A stretch of DNA of 64,000 bases from contig CBDAPQ010000005.1 in the NCBI GenBank assembly GCA_965198485.1, forward strand, positions 806,001 to 870,000, written 5' to 3'. Below are positions 8,729-18,200 of the stretch, piece by piece. The number at the start of each line of letters is the position of its first letter. Positions within the stretch are counted from its first letter, which is position 1. A program made the translations under genes and the position numbers. Origin of the DNA: RH-AL1 sp965198485. GTDB taxonomy: Bacteria; Pseudomonadota; Alphaproteobacteria; Rhizobiales; Beijerinckiaceae. Under the pieces are notes generated by a model. It was given only the letters and a program-made list of their open reading frames with translations, was not told the DNA's origin and did no database searches.

Positions 8729-9606
8729 CGTGCTGCGGCGTTCACGCGCTGGAGGATCGGGGCGAGCTGCGCGAGCACGACGGGATCGCGCGCCGCGGGC
8801 GCCGTGATCAGCGCCGTATCGAGCGCGCGGTCGGAGCCGATCGGGCAAGGCTCGTGCTCGGCCGGGAAGTCGGCAAGCAGGCGCGCGACCAGACGCGAGG
8901 CCTTGCCGGCGTTGGCCAGGATCACGGCCATTATCGAGGCGACGTCAACGGCGTCGTGGTCCTCGTGCCAGCAATCGTAGTCCGTGACCATCGCCACGAT
9001 GGCGTAGGAGAGCTCGGCTTCGCGGGCGAGCTTGGCCTCGGGCATCGCCGTCATGCCGATCACGTCGTAGCCCGCCGCCTTGTAGGCGAGCGATTCGGCG
9101 AGCGAGGAGAACTGAGGGCCCTGCATGCACACGTAGGTACCGCCGTAGACCGCATCGATCGCTTCGGCCTTGGCGGCGGCCATGCAGCGCGCGACGAGCC
9201 GCGGCGACACCGGGTGCGCCATCGAAACGTGGGCGACGCAGCCGTTACCGAAGAAGGACGAGTGGCGCCCGACGGTGCGATCGACGAACTGGTCGGCGAC
9301 GACGAAGGTGCCGGGCGAGAGCTCCTCCTTGAAGGAGCCGCAGGCCGAGACCGACAGCATGTCGGTGACGCCGGCCTGCTTCAGCGCGCAGATGTTGGCG
9401 CGGTAGTTGATGCCCTCGGGCGCGAGCCGGTGGCCGCGGCCGTGGCGCGGCAGGAACACCGCCTCGGTGCCGCCGATGCGGCCGAAATGCAGCGCGTCGG
9501 ACGGCTCGCCGAACGGCGTGGTGACCCGCTCCTCGCGCAGATCCTCCAGCCCCGGCAGGTGGTAGACGCCCGACCCCCCGATGATCCCGACGATGGCTTT
9601 GGTCAT
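8725..9606 (-). CDS. mtnP: S-methyl-5'-thioadenosine phosphorylase
   Basis: Cleaves methylthioadenosine (a by-product of polyamine and homoserine-lactone synthesis) with phosphate to adenine and methylthioribose-1-phosphate. The 293-residue product starts IVGIIGGSGVYHLPGLED and carries PRHGRGHRLAPEGINYRANI, SACGSFKEELSPGTFVV and GPQFSSLAES, the PNP/MTAP family motifs. The ATG at 9606 is chosen; the frame extends only 20 codons further without family similarity. It is the first gene of the mtnP-apt-SBP operon. Confidence 0.95.
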   Translation of the reverse strand: MTKAIVGIIGGSGVYHLPGLEDLREERVTTPFGEPSDALHFGRIGGTEAVFLPRHGRGHRLAPEGINYRANICALKQAGVTDMLSVSACGSFKEELSPGTFVVADQFVDRTVGRHSSFFGNGCVAHVSMAHPVSPRLVARCMAAAKAEAIDAVYGGTYVCMQGPQFSSLAESLAYKAAGYDVIGMTAMPEAKLAREAELSYAIVAMVTDYDCWHEDHDAVDVASIMAVILANAGKASRLVARLLADFPAEHEPCPIGSDRALDTALITAPAARDPVVLAQLAPILQRVNAAAR

Positions 9607-9902
9607 GAAACCCGTTGACGGCACCGCTGCTGCGGCGTTCCTGCCGCATTTCGCGCAGGAAGGCAAAGCCTAGCCTCGCCACCTCTCGTCACCGGCGGCG
9701 GCGCGGCGCAGCGAAGCCGGGCGCCCGAGCTTGAACGCGCTGATCGACGACGCCGAAGTCGCGTGCTTCGAGGAGCGGGACAGGCCCCGCAACCTCGCAG
9801 ACGCCGAGGCGACGAGCACCACCGACCTGGTCGGACGGTTCGAGCGCACGGCGAAGACGTAGGCGCGCGCATGCGTCGTCTGCAGCGGTGGCTGCATCGA
9901 TC
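9607..9902. other. Intergenic between tonB and mtnP
   Basis: I see no convincing gene here. A minus-strand frame (9670-9906, 78 codons, GTG overlapping the tonB stop) exists, but its composition is Arg/Ser-rich and unlike a conserved protein. Confidence 0.4.
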
Positions 9903-10739
9903 TCACCTGAAGCGCACCGGCACGACGAACGAGGTGTCGCGGCTTGCCGCATGGCCCGGGGGCGCCGGAAAAGGTGCGGCTTGCCGGATCAGGAGAAGCG
10001 CCGCCCTGTCAAGCGTCGCCGATCCCGAGCTTTGCGCGACGCGCGCGAACGCGAGCCCACCCTCGGCGTCGATCTCGAACGCGACCTCGACCGTGCCGAT
10101 GGCGTGCGGCTCGCGGCCGACTCGACGCTTCGCCGCCTCGAGCCGCTTCATCAGCGACTTCTGCCAAAGTGTGATTGCATGCGCCGAGGGCGGCGGACGA
10201 GCGTCCTCGCCAAAGTCGGAAACGGTCTTGGTCGGCGTGTCCGAGCCTGCGGGCGCAAATAAATCCTGCGCCTGCGTGGGAGAGGTTGCCGCCGGTTTCG
10301 GCGGCGGTGTGACCGCCTGATGCTCGAGCACGGCGGGAGGGTCGGGCATGGGGGGCGGCTCCTCGACCGGTTTCTCGGGTGCCGGAGGCGTCGGCTCCTC
10401 GACCGCTTTAGGCGGGTCATTCGGCTTTGGAGGCTCGACGGCGTCGGGTTTGGCCTCGGGCGGCGAGGCTCGAGCCGCCACCTGTTGGGGGCCGTCCGGC
10501 GCGTCGCTTGCCGCCCGCGAGGAGGCCGCTGCCGACGGCAGGTCGACCATCACGGCGGCATCGATCTCCGCCGCCGTCTCCTGGTCTGGCGCGGAGCGGC
10601 CGAACCAGGAAACGGCGCATGCACTGAACGCCAGGACGACGGCCATGGAGAGTCCGTAGCGGAGGACGTCGCCCAGCGCCGAGGAGGGCTCGGCGAGGCC
10701 ATTCCGGCGGCTACGAATTTCGGCTGTATCTTCCGGCAA
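9903..10739 (-). CDS. tonB: TonB energy-transducing protein
   Basis: A 278-residue protein linking the ExbBD proton-driven motor to outer-membrane receptors. It has one N-terminal membrane anchor (LSMAVVLAFSACAVSWF), a long Pro/Glu/Lys-rich periplasmic spacer (residues 75-165) and a C-terminal TonB domain (GTVEVAFEIDAEGGLAFARV...LDRAALLLIRQAAPFPAPPG). The start is the TTG at 10739, directly after the restored stop of the receptor gene, with AGAGG upstream. exbB/exbD are not in the window. Confidence 0.88.
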   Translation of the reverse strand: MPEDTAEIRSRRNGLAEPSSALGDVLRYGLSMAVVLAFSACAVSWFGRSAPDQETAAEIDAAVMVDLPSAAASSRAASDAPDGPQQVAARASPPEAKPDAVEPPKPNDPPKAVEEPTPPAPEKPVEEPPPMPDPPAVLEHQAVTPPPKPAATSPTQAQDLFAPAGSDTPTKTVSDFGEDARPPPSAHAITLWQKSLMKRLEAAKRRVGREPHAIGTVEVAFEIDAEGGLAFARVAQSSGSATLDRAALLLIRQAAPFPAPPGHAASRDTSFVVPVRFR

Positions 10740-13096
10740 TCAGAACCTCTGGCTGAGACTTGCGAAGAAGCCGCGCCTCTGCCCGTACTGAGGTGCGAAT
10801 ACGCCGATGCCGGAGCCGTCGCGATCTCGTAGGTGTGGTCGAGCAGGTTGACGATCGCGAAGCGGAACGTGGTCGGCTTGGCCGATGGGCTTAGCTGGAA
10901 ATCCTGGAGCAACCCGATGTTGACGGAGGCGTAGGGCGACACCGTGCCGATGTTGGCGAAGCCGTCGCGCAGTCCGCTGCCGTAGATGACGTCCGTGGTG
11001 AAGGTCGTCTTCGTCGGCGCATAGCGGTAGGAGGCGCCTCCCGACACGGTGATGAGCTGGTCGTGGTCGGTATAGATGTAATTGCTGGCAATATAGGCGA
11101 TCTCGTCGGCACCGAAGAGGTATTGGTTGGAGCTGACTTCCTTGGCACGCTGCTGGGCGACGGCAAGGTTGCCGTAGGCGCTGAAGCCGCCGTCCTTGTA
11201 GGTCGCCTTGAACTCGACGCCGTCGTTGTAGGCGTGATCATAGTTGAAGGCGGTCAGCACCAGCGCCTGGCCGAACTGGCCGTCGTCGATGAGGTTCTTG
11301 GCGATCTTGTAATAGCCGTCCAGGCCGACGGCGAACTTCGGCGTCAGCTGCTGGGTGATGCCGACGTCGAAAAAGTGCGAGCGCTCGGGTCGGATCGGCG
11401 TGTTCTGGGTAACCTCCGGCGCCCCCGTAGTGTTGGCGAACGGCACCAACGGCGTCGGCGCCGACAACGCCAGCTCCGGCGGCGTGAAATAGCGCGAGTA
11501 GCCGGCGTGGATGACGGTCGTCGCGACGGGCGTGTAGACGAGCGACACGCGCGGGCTGAGCTGATTGGCCGTGACGTATTCGTCCATGGCATCGAAGCGA
11601 AGGCCCGCATTGAGTGTGAGCTGCCGCGTCAGGCGATACTCGTCCTGTACGTAAATGCCGCCGACGAGGCCGGTCCGCTTCTCTTCATCGAAGAGGTTGA
11701 AGGGTGCGTCGACGGGGTTCCCGTTGCCGTCGAGAGGCAGCACGAGCGAGTTGTTGATGTCCTGGGCGCGTTCGACCTGGAAGGCCGATCCGAAACGGAT
11801 CATCTGCCGCTCGCTGACCTTGTAGGCGTTGTCGTCCTGGATGCCGTTGACCAGGTCGATACGCACGACATCCGACGCCACGCCGTTGAAGACGAGGTCG
11901 CCGACCTGGTCTGGCAGGAAATGCAGGGTCGAGTAACGCTGGAGGTACGAAAGCTGCGAATCCAGCGGGCCGATCGTCGTCTGCAGCGCGAGAATGTTGA
12001 AGATCGAGTGCTCGACCTGGTTCTCGTTCAGCTGCGTCGAGTCGAAGTTCGAGACGCCGAACGCGGTGAAGCCCGGCTGGGCGCCGATCGTGTTCGGGAT
12101 CTGGTAGTGCGCGGTGTCCGCACCGGACATGAAGACGAAGCGGCTGCTATCGCCGAGCGGCGTCGAGGCGTAGCCGAAATAGCGGCCTTGGCGGGTACGA
12201 TCGTGGATCGGGTCGAGGGTCGGCGTCGCGCTCTCGATGCCGATATCGTTGGTGGTGAACCGTCCCGTGAAAAAGTAATCCCACTTCCCCGCCACTCCGG
12301 AGGTTTCGACGGTCGAAATGCTTGTTGCGCGGCTGCCGCCGTACTCGGTGAGGATCGTGCCCGGTGCGTCGGCGCCGTTGCGGGTGGTGATGTCCAGCAG
12401 ACCGGCGGTATGCAGGCCGTACTCGGCCGGCAGCGCCCCGTCGATCAGCGAGATCGAGCGGATGAAGCTCGAGTCGAGGACCTGCGAAAACCCTGACACG
12501 CCATCGGGAAGCAAGATCCCGTTGAGGCGATACTGCACGTTGGCGTGCTCGTTGCGGATGTGGAAATCGCCGCTGGCCGCCGCATCCTGCGACACGCCGG
12601 GAAGCTGTAGCACGACTCGATCGAAGTCGGTCTGACTGCCCTGCGGGAGACTATCGACCTGCGCCTTGCCGATCGTCGTGACGCTCGCGCCGCCCTGCGT
12701 GAAGATGCGCTCGCGCGACTGCTCGGCCTTGGCTTCGCCGGCTTTCGCGGTCGCGAGCGCGGGGCTGATCGCGCCGCCCGAACCGCCGCTCGCACCCGTC
12801 CCGCCTTCGGCGCCAGTCGCGCCGGCGGGCGCCTCGATGCCGGATGTTGCGGCACTCCCCGCCGCCGCTTTCCCCACCTGCGTGTCCGGCCTCGGTCCAA
12901 GGCGGGGGGCCGGCGAGGTGGAGACGGGCGGATTCACGACCACGTGCCGGACCGGCTTAGGAGTCACCGCCTTCGCTTTCCTGGGTGTCGCGACCGTGAT
13001 GGCGGGCAGTGCGGTCTGGGCCTCCGAGGCGCGCGGCACGGCCGCCACGATCCCTATCGTTGCGCTCATCAGGAGGAGGTGGCGGCCGGAAGACAT
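10740..13096 (-). CDS. TonB-dependent outer-membrane receptor, frameshifted near the 3' end
   Basis: A signal peptide is followed by a Gly/Ala/Thr-rich linker, a plug domain (QGSQTDFDRVVLQLPGV, GFSQVLDSSFIRSI) and a beta-barrel (about 785 residues). The continuous frame reads on to 10550 inside tonB. Dropping back one base near 10822 instead gives ...NLLDHTYEI-RDGSGIGVFAPQYGQRRGFF-ASLSQRF and a stop at 10740-10742, ending in the C-terminal Phe expected of outer-membrane barrels. One C is therefore missing in an ATCCGC-type run. The ATG at 13096 gives a normal signal sequence; an upstream TTG at 13114 is also possible. The substrate (siderophore, vitamin or other) cannot be told. Confidence 0.85.
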
Positions 13097-13114
13097 GAGG
13101 AGACCCGTAACCAA

Positions 13115-13535
13115 AAAGCTATGTTATAACTTCAGCAAACAGGGCAGCACATCAAGGCGCTGAGACTTACGGACGAGATGCTGTCGCCATTTTGCCACTG
13201 TTCGGCTTGCGAAGGATAACTCCGCTGAGTGCAAAGGTTGGCGTCGCGAACGCCGGTGAGCGCGTGCGAAGCCGAAACTTCGGTGACCGACCGTTCATCG
13301 ACTTACACAGACGTGTGTCCCGCGATCGACGCTGCCGAATGCGACACGGGCTTCGTTTCGGGACAGGCGGCAAGGCGCTGAGGCAGACCGCCGTCACGAT
13401 CCCGCAAGCCGCAAGCCGCAAGCGGGCGAGTAGTCGCTGCCAAGAGGTGCGTGCACCGGCGCTGCTCGAGCCATGCGCAGCCGACAGCTTGCCTTTTTGC
13501 AACGTTATACTATTTTACTATCCTGAAAGTGCTGC
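13115..13535. other. Divergent promoter region between the TonB receptor and a small hypothetical gene
   Basis: This stretch has no credible ORF. AT-rich patches lie at each end: a GTTATAAC palindrome at 13123-13130 just upstream of the receptor, and GTTATAC at 13504-13510 upstream of the plus-strand gene. Both could be -10 regions. I see no certain Fur box. Confidence 0.4.
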
Positions 13536-13880
13536 ATGTGCTTGGGCGAAGAGCTGGACACGATGGCGAAGCAGGAATGCGCAGCGTTGCGGGAATGGGC
13601 CGCGGACGAGTTCGCGACCCACGACTTCGAAGTGCGCGCCAACGCCGAAGGGATTTCGTGGGTCGTCCTCAAGCCGCCCTTGGCGCGAACCGATCTCCTG
13701 CGCTTCACAATCTGTCGGATCGCCCCCTGCATCATGGTGATGGTCGAGGACGCCGACGCGCGGCGACAGTTCTGTAGTTCCGAAGACGTCGAGGGGGCCA
13801 TGGCCTTCGTTCGCAACGTGGTCGATGAGACCGTTTTCGCCGCGATGAACGCGCATCCCGCGCATAGGGTGCTCCAGTGA
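13536..13880 (+). CDS. Hypothetical protein
   Basis: A 114-residue acidic protein with no motif I recognise and no signal peptide. It may start instead at the ATG at 13563 (MAKQECAALREWAADEF). The sequence DLLRFTICRIAPCIMVMVEDADARRQF looks like a small alpha/beta domain. It is divergent from the TonB receptor. Confidence 0.5.
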   Translation: MCLGEELDTMAKQECAALREWAADEFATHDFEVRANAEGISWVVLKPPLARTDLLRFTICRIAPCIMVMVEDADARRQFCSSEDVEGAMAFVRNVVDETVFAAMNAHPAHRVLQ

Positions 13881-14011
13881 TCGGCTTCTTCTGCCGCCTT
13901 TTCGGTTCATCGCGCGCCGCGATGTCCGACCCGAAACAACCGTCACGCCCTGCAGACGACGCTCCGACACCGCCGACGCAGAAAGCGATCATCAGAATGC
14001 CGAAACTGTAA
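13877..14011 (+). CDS. Small hypothetical protein (44 residues)
   Basis: A short frame starts with GTG inside the stop of the preceding gene (GTGA overlap), which suggests coupling. It begins IGFFCRLFGSSRA and then becomes Pro/Lys-rich. It has no recognisable family and may be spurious. Confidence 0.3.
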   Translation: MIGFFCRLFGSSRAAMSDPKQPSRPADDAPTPPTQKAIIRMPKL

Positions 14012-14063
14012 GACTTCGAACTTTCGGGAAGCTGCTACAAGGTCCGTCTCCTCACCAACATCC

Positions 14064-14255
14064 TTGGCGGATCGGGAATGGCTAGAGCTCGGCCATGCCA
14101 CGATCGGTGACATCGCCTATTTCCGCTACACCGCGCTGGCGGGCGAGGGCGGCGTGGAACTCGACTTTTACAAGACCATCCTCGCCTGGATCGCGCGCAT
14201 GAAGAGCCTGCCCGGCTTCATGCCCATGCCCGGCCTCCAACGCAGCGGACGATGA
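14064..14255 (+). pseudogene. Glutathione S-transferase C-terminal remnant
   Basis: About 60 residues read DREWLELGHATIGDIAYFRY and later ELDFYKTILAWIARMKSLPGF. This matches the last two helices of the GST C-terminal domain, including the N-capping-type T-I-x-D motif. The glutathione-binding N-terminal domain is absent and the sequence before 14064 does not supply it, so this is a gene fragment. Confidence 0.65.
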
Positions 14256-14288
14256 TGTGCGGCAAGCTTCGTGCGGCAGCACGGCATT

Positions 14289-15254
14289 TCAGATACGGCT
14301 GGAGTGGATCAGGGCTACGGCGGCCGTTCTGTTCTCGACAGCAAGTTTTCCGAAATCGTGCGCCAACACGGCGGCCGTTCTGTTCTCACTATCGAGGTGC
14401 TTGTCGATCGTGCGCGGACTGAGAGCAAGTATCGAGGCGATGTCACGATTGGATTTCCCTTGTGCGATCCAAGAGAGCACCTCGGTCTCACGTTGCGTCA
14501 GACTGTATCTCGCGCGAACGTTCGCGAGCTTGTCCTGCGGTGCCGCATCGGCGATGCGAAACAGGATCTCTCCACGTTCCGCTTCCCCGACAAAACTGAT
14601 CCGCGAGTGCAGTCCGTCGTGCGCATAGATGGTTTCGAAGACTCGGTTCGTCATCGACACGCTCTGCGCGGCGCTCTTGCGGAGCCACGCGACGAGCGAA
14701 CTCGGCAGCTGCAGCCTCTCGAAATCGGCCGCCTCGCAGCCGATCCGTTCCTCCAGCATGCGATAGGCCTGAGGTGTGAACCAGACGATCTTACCGTTGC
14801 GATCGGTGGCGACAAGGAATTGGTCTGCGGCATCGAGGGCTGTACGGGCGCTGCGGAGCTTCCGAGCGTTGCTCAGATGGACGGTGATCCGCGCCAAGAC
14901 GCTGTCGATATCCATCGGTTTGGTGACGTAATCGACGCCGCCCGCAGCGAAGCCGCGCAGGGTGTCCTCGGGCTCGCTCAGCCCGGTCATGAAAATCACC
15001 GGCACGTCCTCGAAGCCGGAGAGGCGCTTCATCTGTCGACACGTCTCGAAGCCGTCCATGCCGGGCATGACCGCATCCATCAACACGACATCCGGCGTGA
15101 GCCTGCTCGCGATCTTGAGCGCCGCCTGGCCATCGAGCGCCACCATCACGGTCATGCCAGCGCCATCGAGCACGTCGGTCAACAGCCTCACCGTGTCGGG
15201 TGAATCGTCTACGACGAGCACCACGTCCGATTGCTGCGACAGACCGCCGATCAT
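14289..15254 (-). CDS. LuxR-family response regulator
   Basis: A 321-residue two-component regulator. The receiver domain (residues 10-130) has acidic residues VVDDSP, phosphoacceptor Asp60 (VVLMDAVMPG), MTGLSE and the Lys of VTKPMD. A PAS-like middle segment (DQFLVATDRNGKIVWFTPQA) and a LuxR/GerE helix-turn-helix (LTQRETEVLSWIAQGKSNRD) follow. The tail after SPRTIDKHLD is abnormal: ENRTAAV occurs twice, 17 residues apart. Its start lies just beyond the stop of the neighbouring hybrid kinase (4-base overlap), so kinase and regulator form an operon and probably a pair. Confidence 0.9.
   Translation of the reverse strand: MIGGLSQQSDVVLVVDDSPDTVRLLTDVLDGAGMTVMVALDGQAALKIASRLTPDVVLMDAVMPGMDGFETCRQMKRLSGFEDVPVIFMTGLSEPEDTLRGFAAGGVDYVTKPMDIDSVLARITVHLSNARKLRSARTALDAADQFLVATDRNGKIVWFTPQAYRMLEERIGCEAADFERLQLPSSLVAWLRKSAAQSVSMTNRVFETIYAHDGLHSRISFVGEAERGEILFRIADAAPQDKLANVRARYSLTQRETEVLSWIAQGKSNRDIASILALSPRTIDKHLDSENRTAAVLAHDFGKLAVENRTAAVALIHSSRI
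14317..14387. repeat. 20-base direct repeat inside the response-regulator gene
   Basis: The same 20 bases occur at 14317-14336 and 14368-14387, exactly 51 bases (17 codons) apart, which keeps the frame. They encode ENRTAAV in both copies. The first copy by translation order replaces what should be the middle of the DNA-recognition region, so a partial duplication is likely. Confidence 0.7.
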
Positions 15255-18200
15255 GCTGCGGGCTCGCTCGCGCGCTCGAGTGCCGCCATCAGGCCACGCA
15301 TGTCCATCACATCGACGAAGGATTCCAGACGTTCGACAAAGGGCCGCTTGTTCTCGTCGGCGCTCGCGATGGCCGCAAGAGTGTCACGCAGCCCACGAAC
15401 GTAACCTATCTCGCAATGCTGGATCAGACGTTGGAGGTCAGCCGGCGCAGGTAGCTCGAGCACGTGGAGATCGGGCGGCGGCGGGGGCGGCGACAGCGGC
15501 CTGCGCTCGTTCACTACCTCCAGGCTGAGCAGCCTGACGATCGTGTGGGACATGCGTTCGATGTCGACCGGCTTCATCAGAAAGGCATCGTGGAAAGGCG
15601 TAGCGATTGCGCTGCGATGCTCCTCCATCGCGCTCGCCGAGAGCATGACGATCTTCGCGGCGGCATGACCCCTCAGGCGAAGTGTCTCGGCGAGCTGCCA
15701 GCCGTCGATGCCCGGCAGCCCGATGTCGAGAAGGAACAGGTCGGGCCGTGCGCTTTCCGCGACGGCCAGCCCTTCCTCGCCGTCGGCGGCAGCGAGGACG
15801 CTCAAGGACAACGGCGCCAATGCTTCCGCGATCATGACGCGGTGGGTGGCATCGTCGTCGACGACGAGCACGGTTCGCCCGGCGCCGATCGGGCCTGCAT
15901 CGAGCGTGGCGGGGATGATCGCGTTCACCCGACCAGCGTCGATGCGAGAAAGGAACAGGCGCAAGCGAAAGGTGGTGCCGGTCCCGACTTCGCTCGTGAC
16001 CTGGATGTCACCTCCCATGACGTTCGAGAGCAGCCTGCAGATGGTGAGGCCGAGCCCGGTGCCGGGCTCGGCGCCGCTCGCCTGCAGCCGTTCGAAGGGT
16101 TCAAAGATGCGCTCGAGGTCTTCGGCCGCGATGCCGGGCCCTGTATCGACGATGCGGAACTCCGCGACCTGGTTGCGATAGCTGATCGAGAGCGTCACGC
16201 GACCGCGGCGCGTGAACTTTATGGCGTTCGAAAGGAGATTGATGAGGATCTGCCGCAGCCGCTTTTCGTCGGTCGCCGCGGTTTCGGGCAGGTCCTTGGC
16301 GATGGTGCAGACGAATTCGATCCCCTTGGCCGCCGCCTGCACCGAGAACATGTCGCAGATCTGCGCGAAGAACGCTTCGGTCGAGATCTCGTCGCGGCTC
16401 AGGTCGAGCTTGCCCGCCTCGATCTTGGAGATGTCGAGCAGGCCATCGATCAGGCCGGAGAGATGGTTGGCGCTGCGCCGCATCACGGCGATCTGGCCGC
16501 GCGGTTTGGCGGCCATGTCGCGGCTGCGCTCAAGAAGCTGCGCATAGCCCATGATCGTGTTCAACGGGGTGCGCAGCTCGTGGCTCAGCCCGACGACGTA
16601 GCGGCTCTTGGCGAAATTCGCGGCTTCCGCAACCTCTTTAGCGCGCTTGAGCGCCGCGTCGGTTCGCTCGTGCGCATCGATCTCTTCCATGAGGCGCTCG
16701 GTCTGCCGCAGCGCCTCATTCTGCGCGGCACGACGGCTGACCTGCACCAGGACGAACAGCCAGCTGACGATGGCGACCATGATAGCGAGCGAAAAGAAGA
16801 CCTTCCACAGCGTCGCTGACAGCAGGGCCGGCTCGATGCGCCGGTCCGAGGCGATCTGCAGACCGATGACGCCGAGCATGACGACGACGAGAACCAGCGA
16901 CAGGCAGAAAACTAGTGTGAATTCGATGATCTGTGGGCTCAGATAGCGGCGGACGGCGACCGGCAGAACCTCGTTGAGCCCAGAGCTGAGCTGATCGTGC
17001 ATGCGCCCATGCGGGCGACAAAGATCGTTGCAACGTGCGTCGAGCGAGCAGCACAGCGAGCAGATCGGACCGGCGTAGGCCGGGCATGACGCGATGTCCT
17101 CCGGTTCGAAGGCGTTCTCGCAGATGCAGCAGGTGACGGTCTCCTGCCCGATCCAGGCGTTCGTCGGCGTCCGCGCGAGATAGAAGCGCCCGCGCGTGGC
17201 CCAGGCGATCAGCGGCGCGCCGGTAAGCGCGACGGAGAGGGCCAGAAAGGGTGCAACCGACTTCGCCACCGGCCCCAGAAGACCGAGCTGCGCCAGCGTT
17301 GCGACAATAATGGCGAGCGTCATGGCGCCGACACCCACGGGGTTGATGTCGTAGAGGTGCGCGCGCTTGAACTCGATGCCGGGTGGGCTTAGCCCCAAGG
17401 GCTTGTTGATCACGAGATCCGCGACGAGGGCACCGACCCAGGCGACCGCGACGCTGGAATAGAAGGCCAACGTCTGCTCCAGCGCGCGATAGACGCCGAG
17501 TTCCATGACGAGCAGCGCGACGGCGACGTTGAAGACCAGCCAGACGACGCGGCCGGGATGCGAATGCGTCAGTCGCGAGAAGAAGTTCGACCAGGCGATC
17601 GAGCCGGCATAGGCGTTGGTGACGTTGATCTTGAGTTGGCAGACCACGACGAGCATGCAGGTCAGGCCGAGAGCGACAGGACGCGAACCGACGAGCCGCT
17701 CGAAGGCCACCGCGTACATGCGCGGCGGATCGGCGGCGACATCGCCGGCGACACCGTGGCGGACCAGGTAGACCGCCAGGAACGAGCCGAGCAGCAGCTT
17801 CAGGACGCCGACGACGATCCAACCGGGTCCTGCCGAAACCAGCGCGAGCCACCAGGCCCGAGGCTTCACATTTCGCGCGGGAAGAAAACGAAGGTAATCG
17901 ACCTGCTCGCCAACCTGCACGATCAGCGCGATGGCGACGGAAGCGGCGGCGCCGCAGGACAGCAGTCGGAAGCCGTCGCCCGAGGGACCGACATAATCCC
18001 GCCACTCGGCGAGCGCTTGCGGCTCGCGAAGGGCGATTGCCGCAATAGGCGCGAGGTTGAGCAGCACGAAGATCGGCTGCGTCCAGACCTGGAAGCGGCT
18101 GATTGCCGAGATGCCGTAGGTCACGAGCGGTATGACGGCGAGCGCGCTGATGAGGTAACCCATCGTCATCGGCACGCCGAGGCACAGCTCCAACGCCATC

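Noticed and set aside
9670..9906. 78-codon minus-strand ORF coupled to tonB
   Set aside because: Composition is not protein-like and no family is recognised.
10550..10739. C-terminal extension of the TonB receptor into tonB
   Set aside because: The extension is Arg/Ser/Pro-rich and overlaps tonB; the other frame supplies a normal barrel end.
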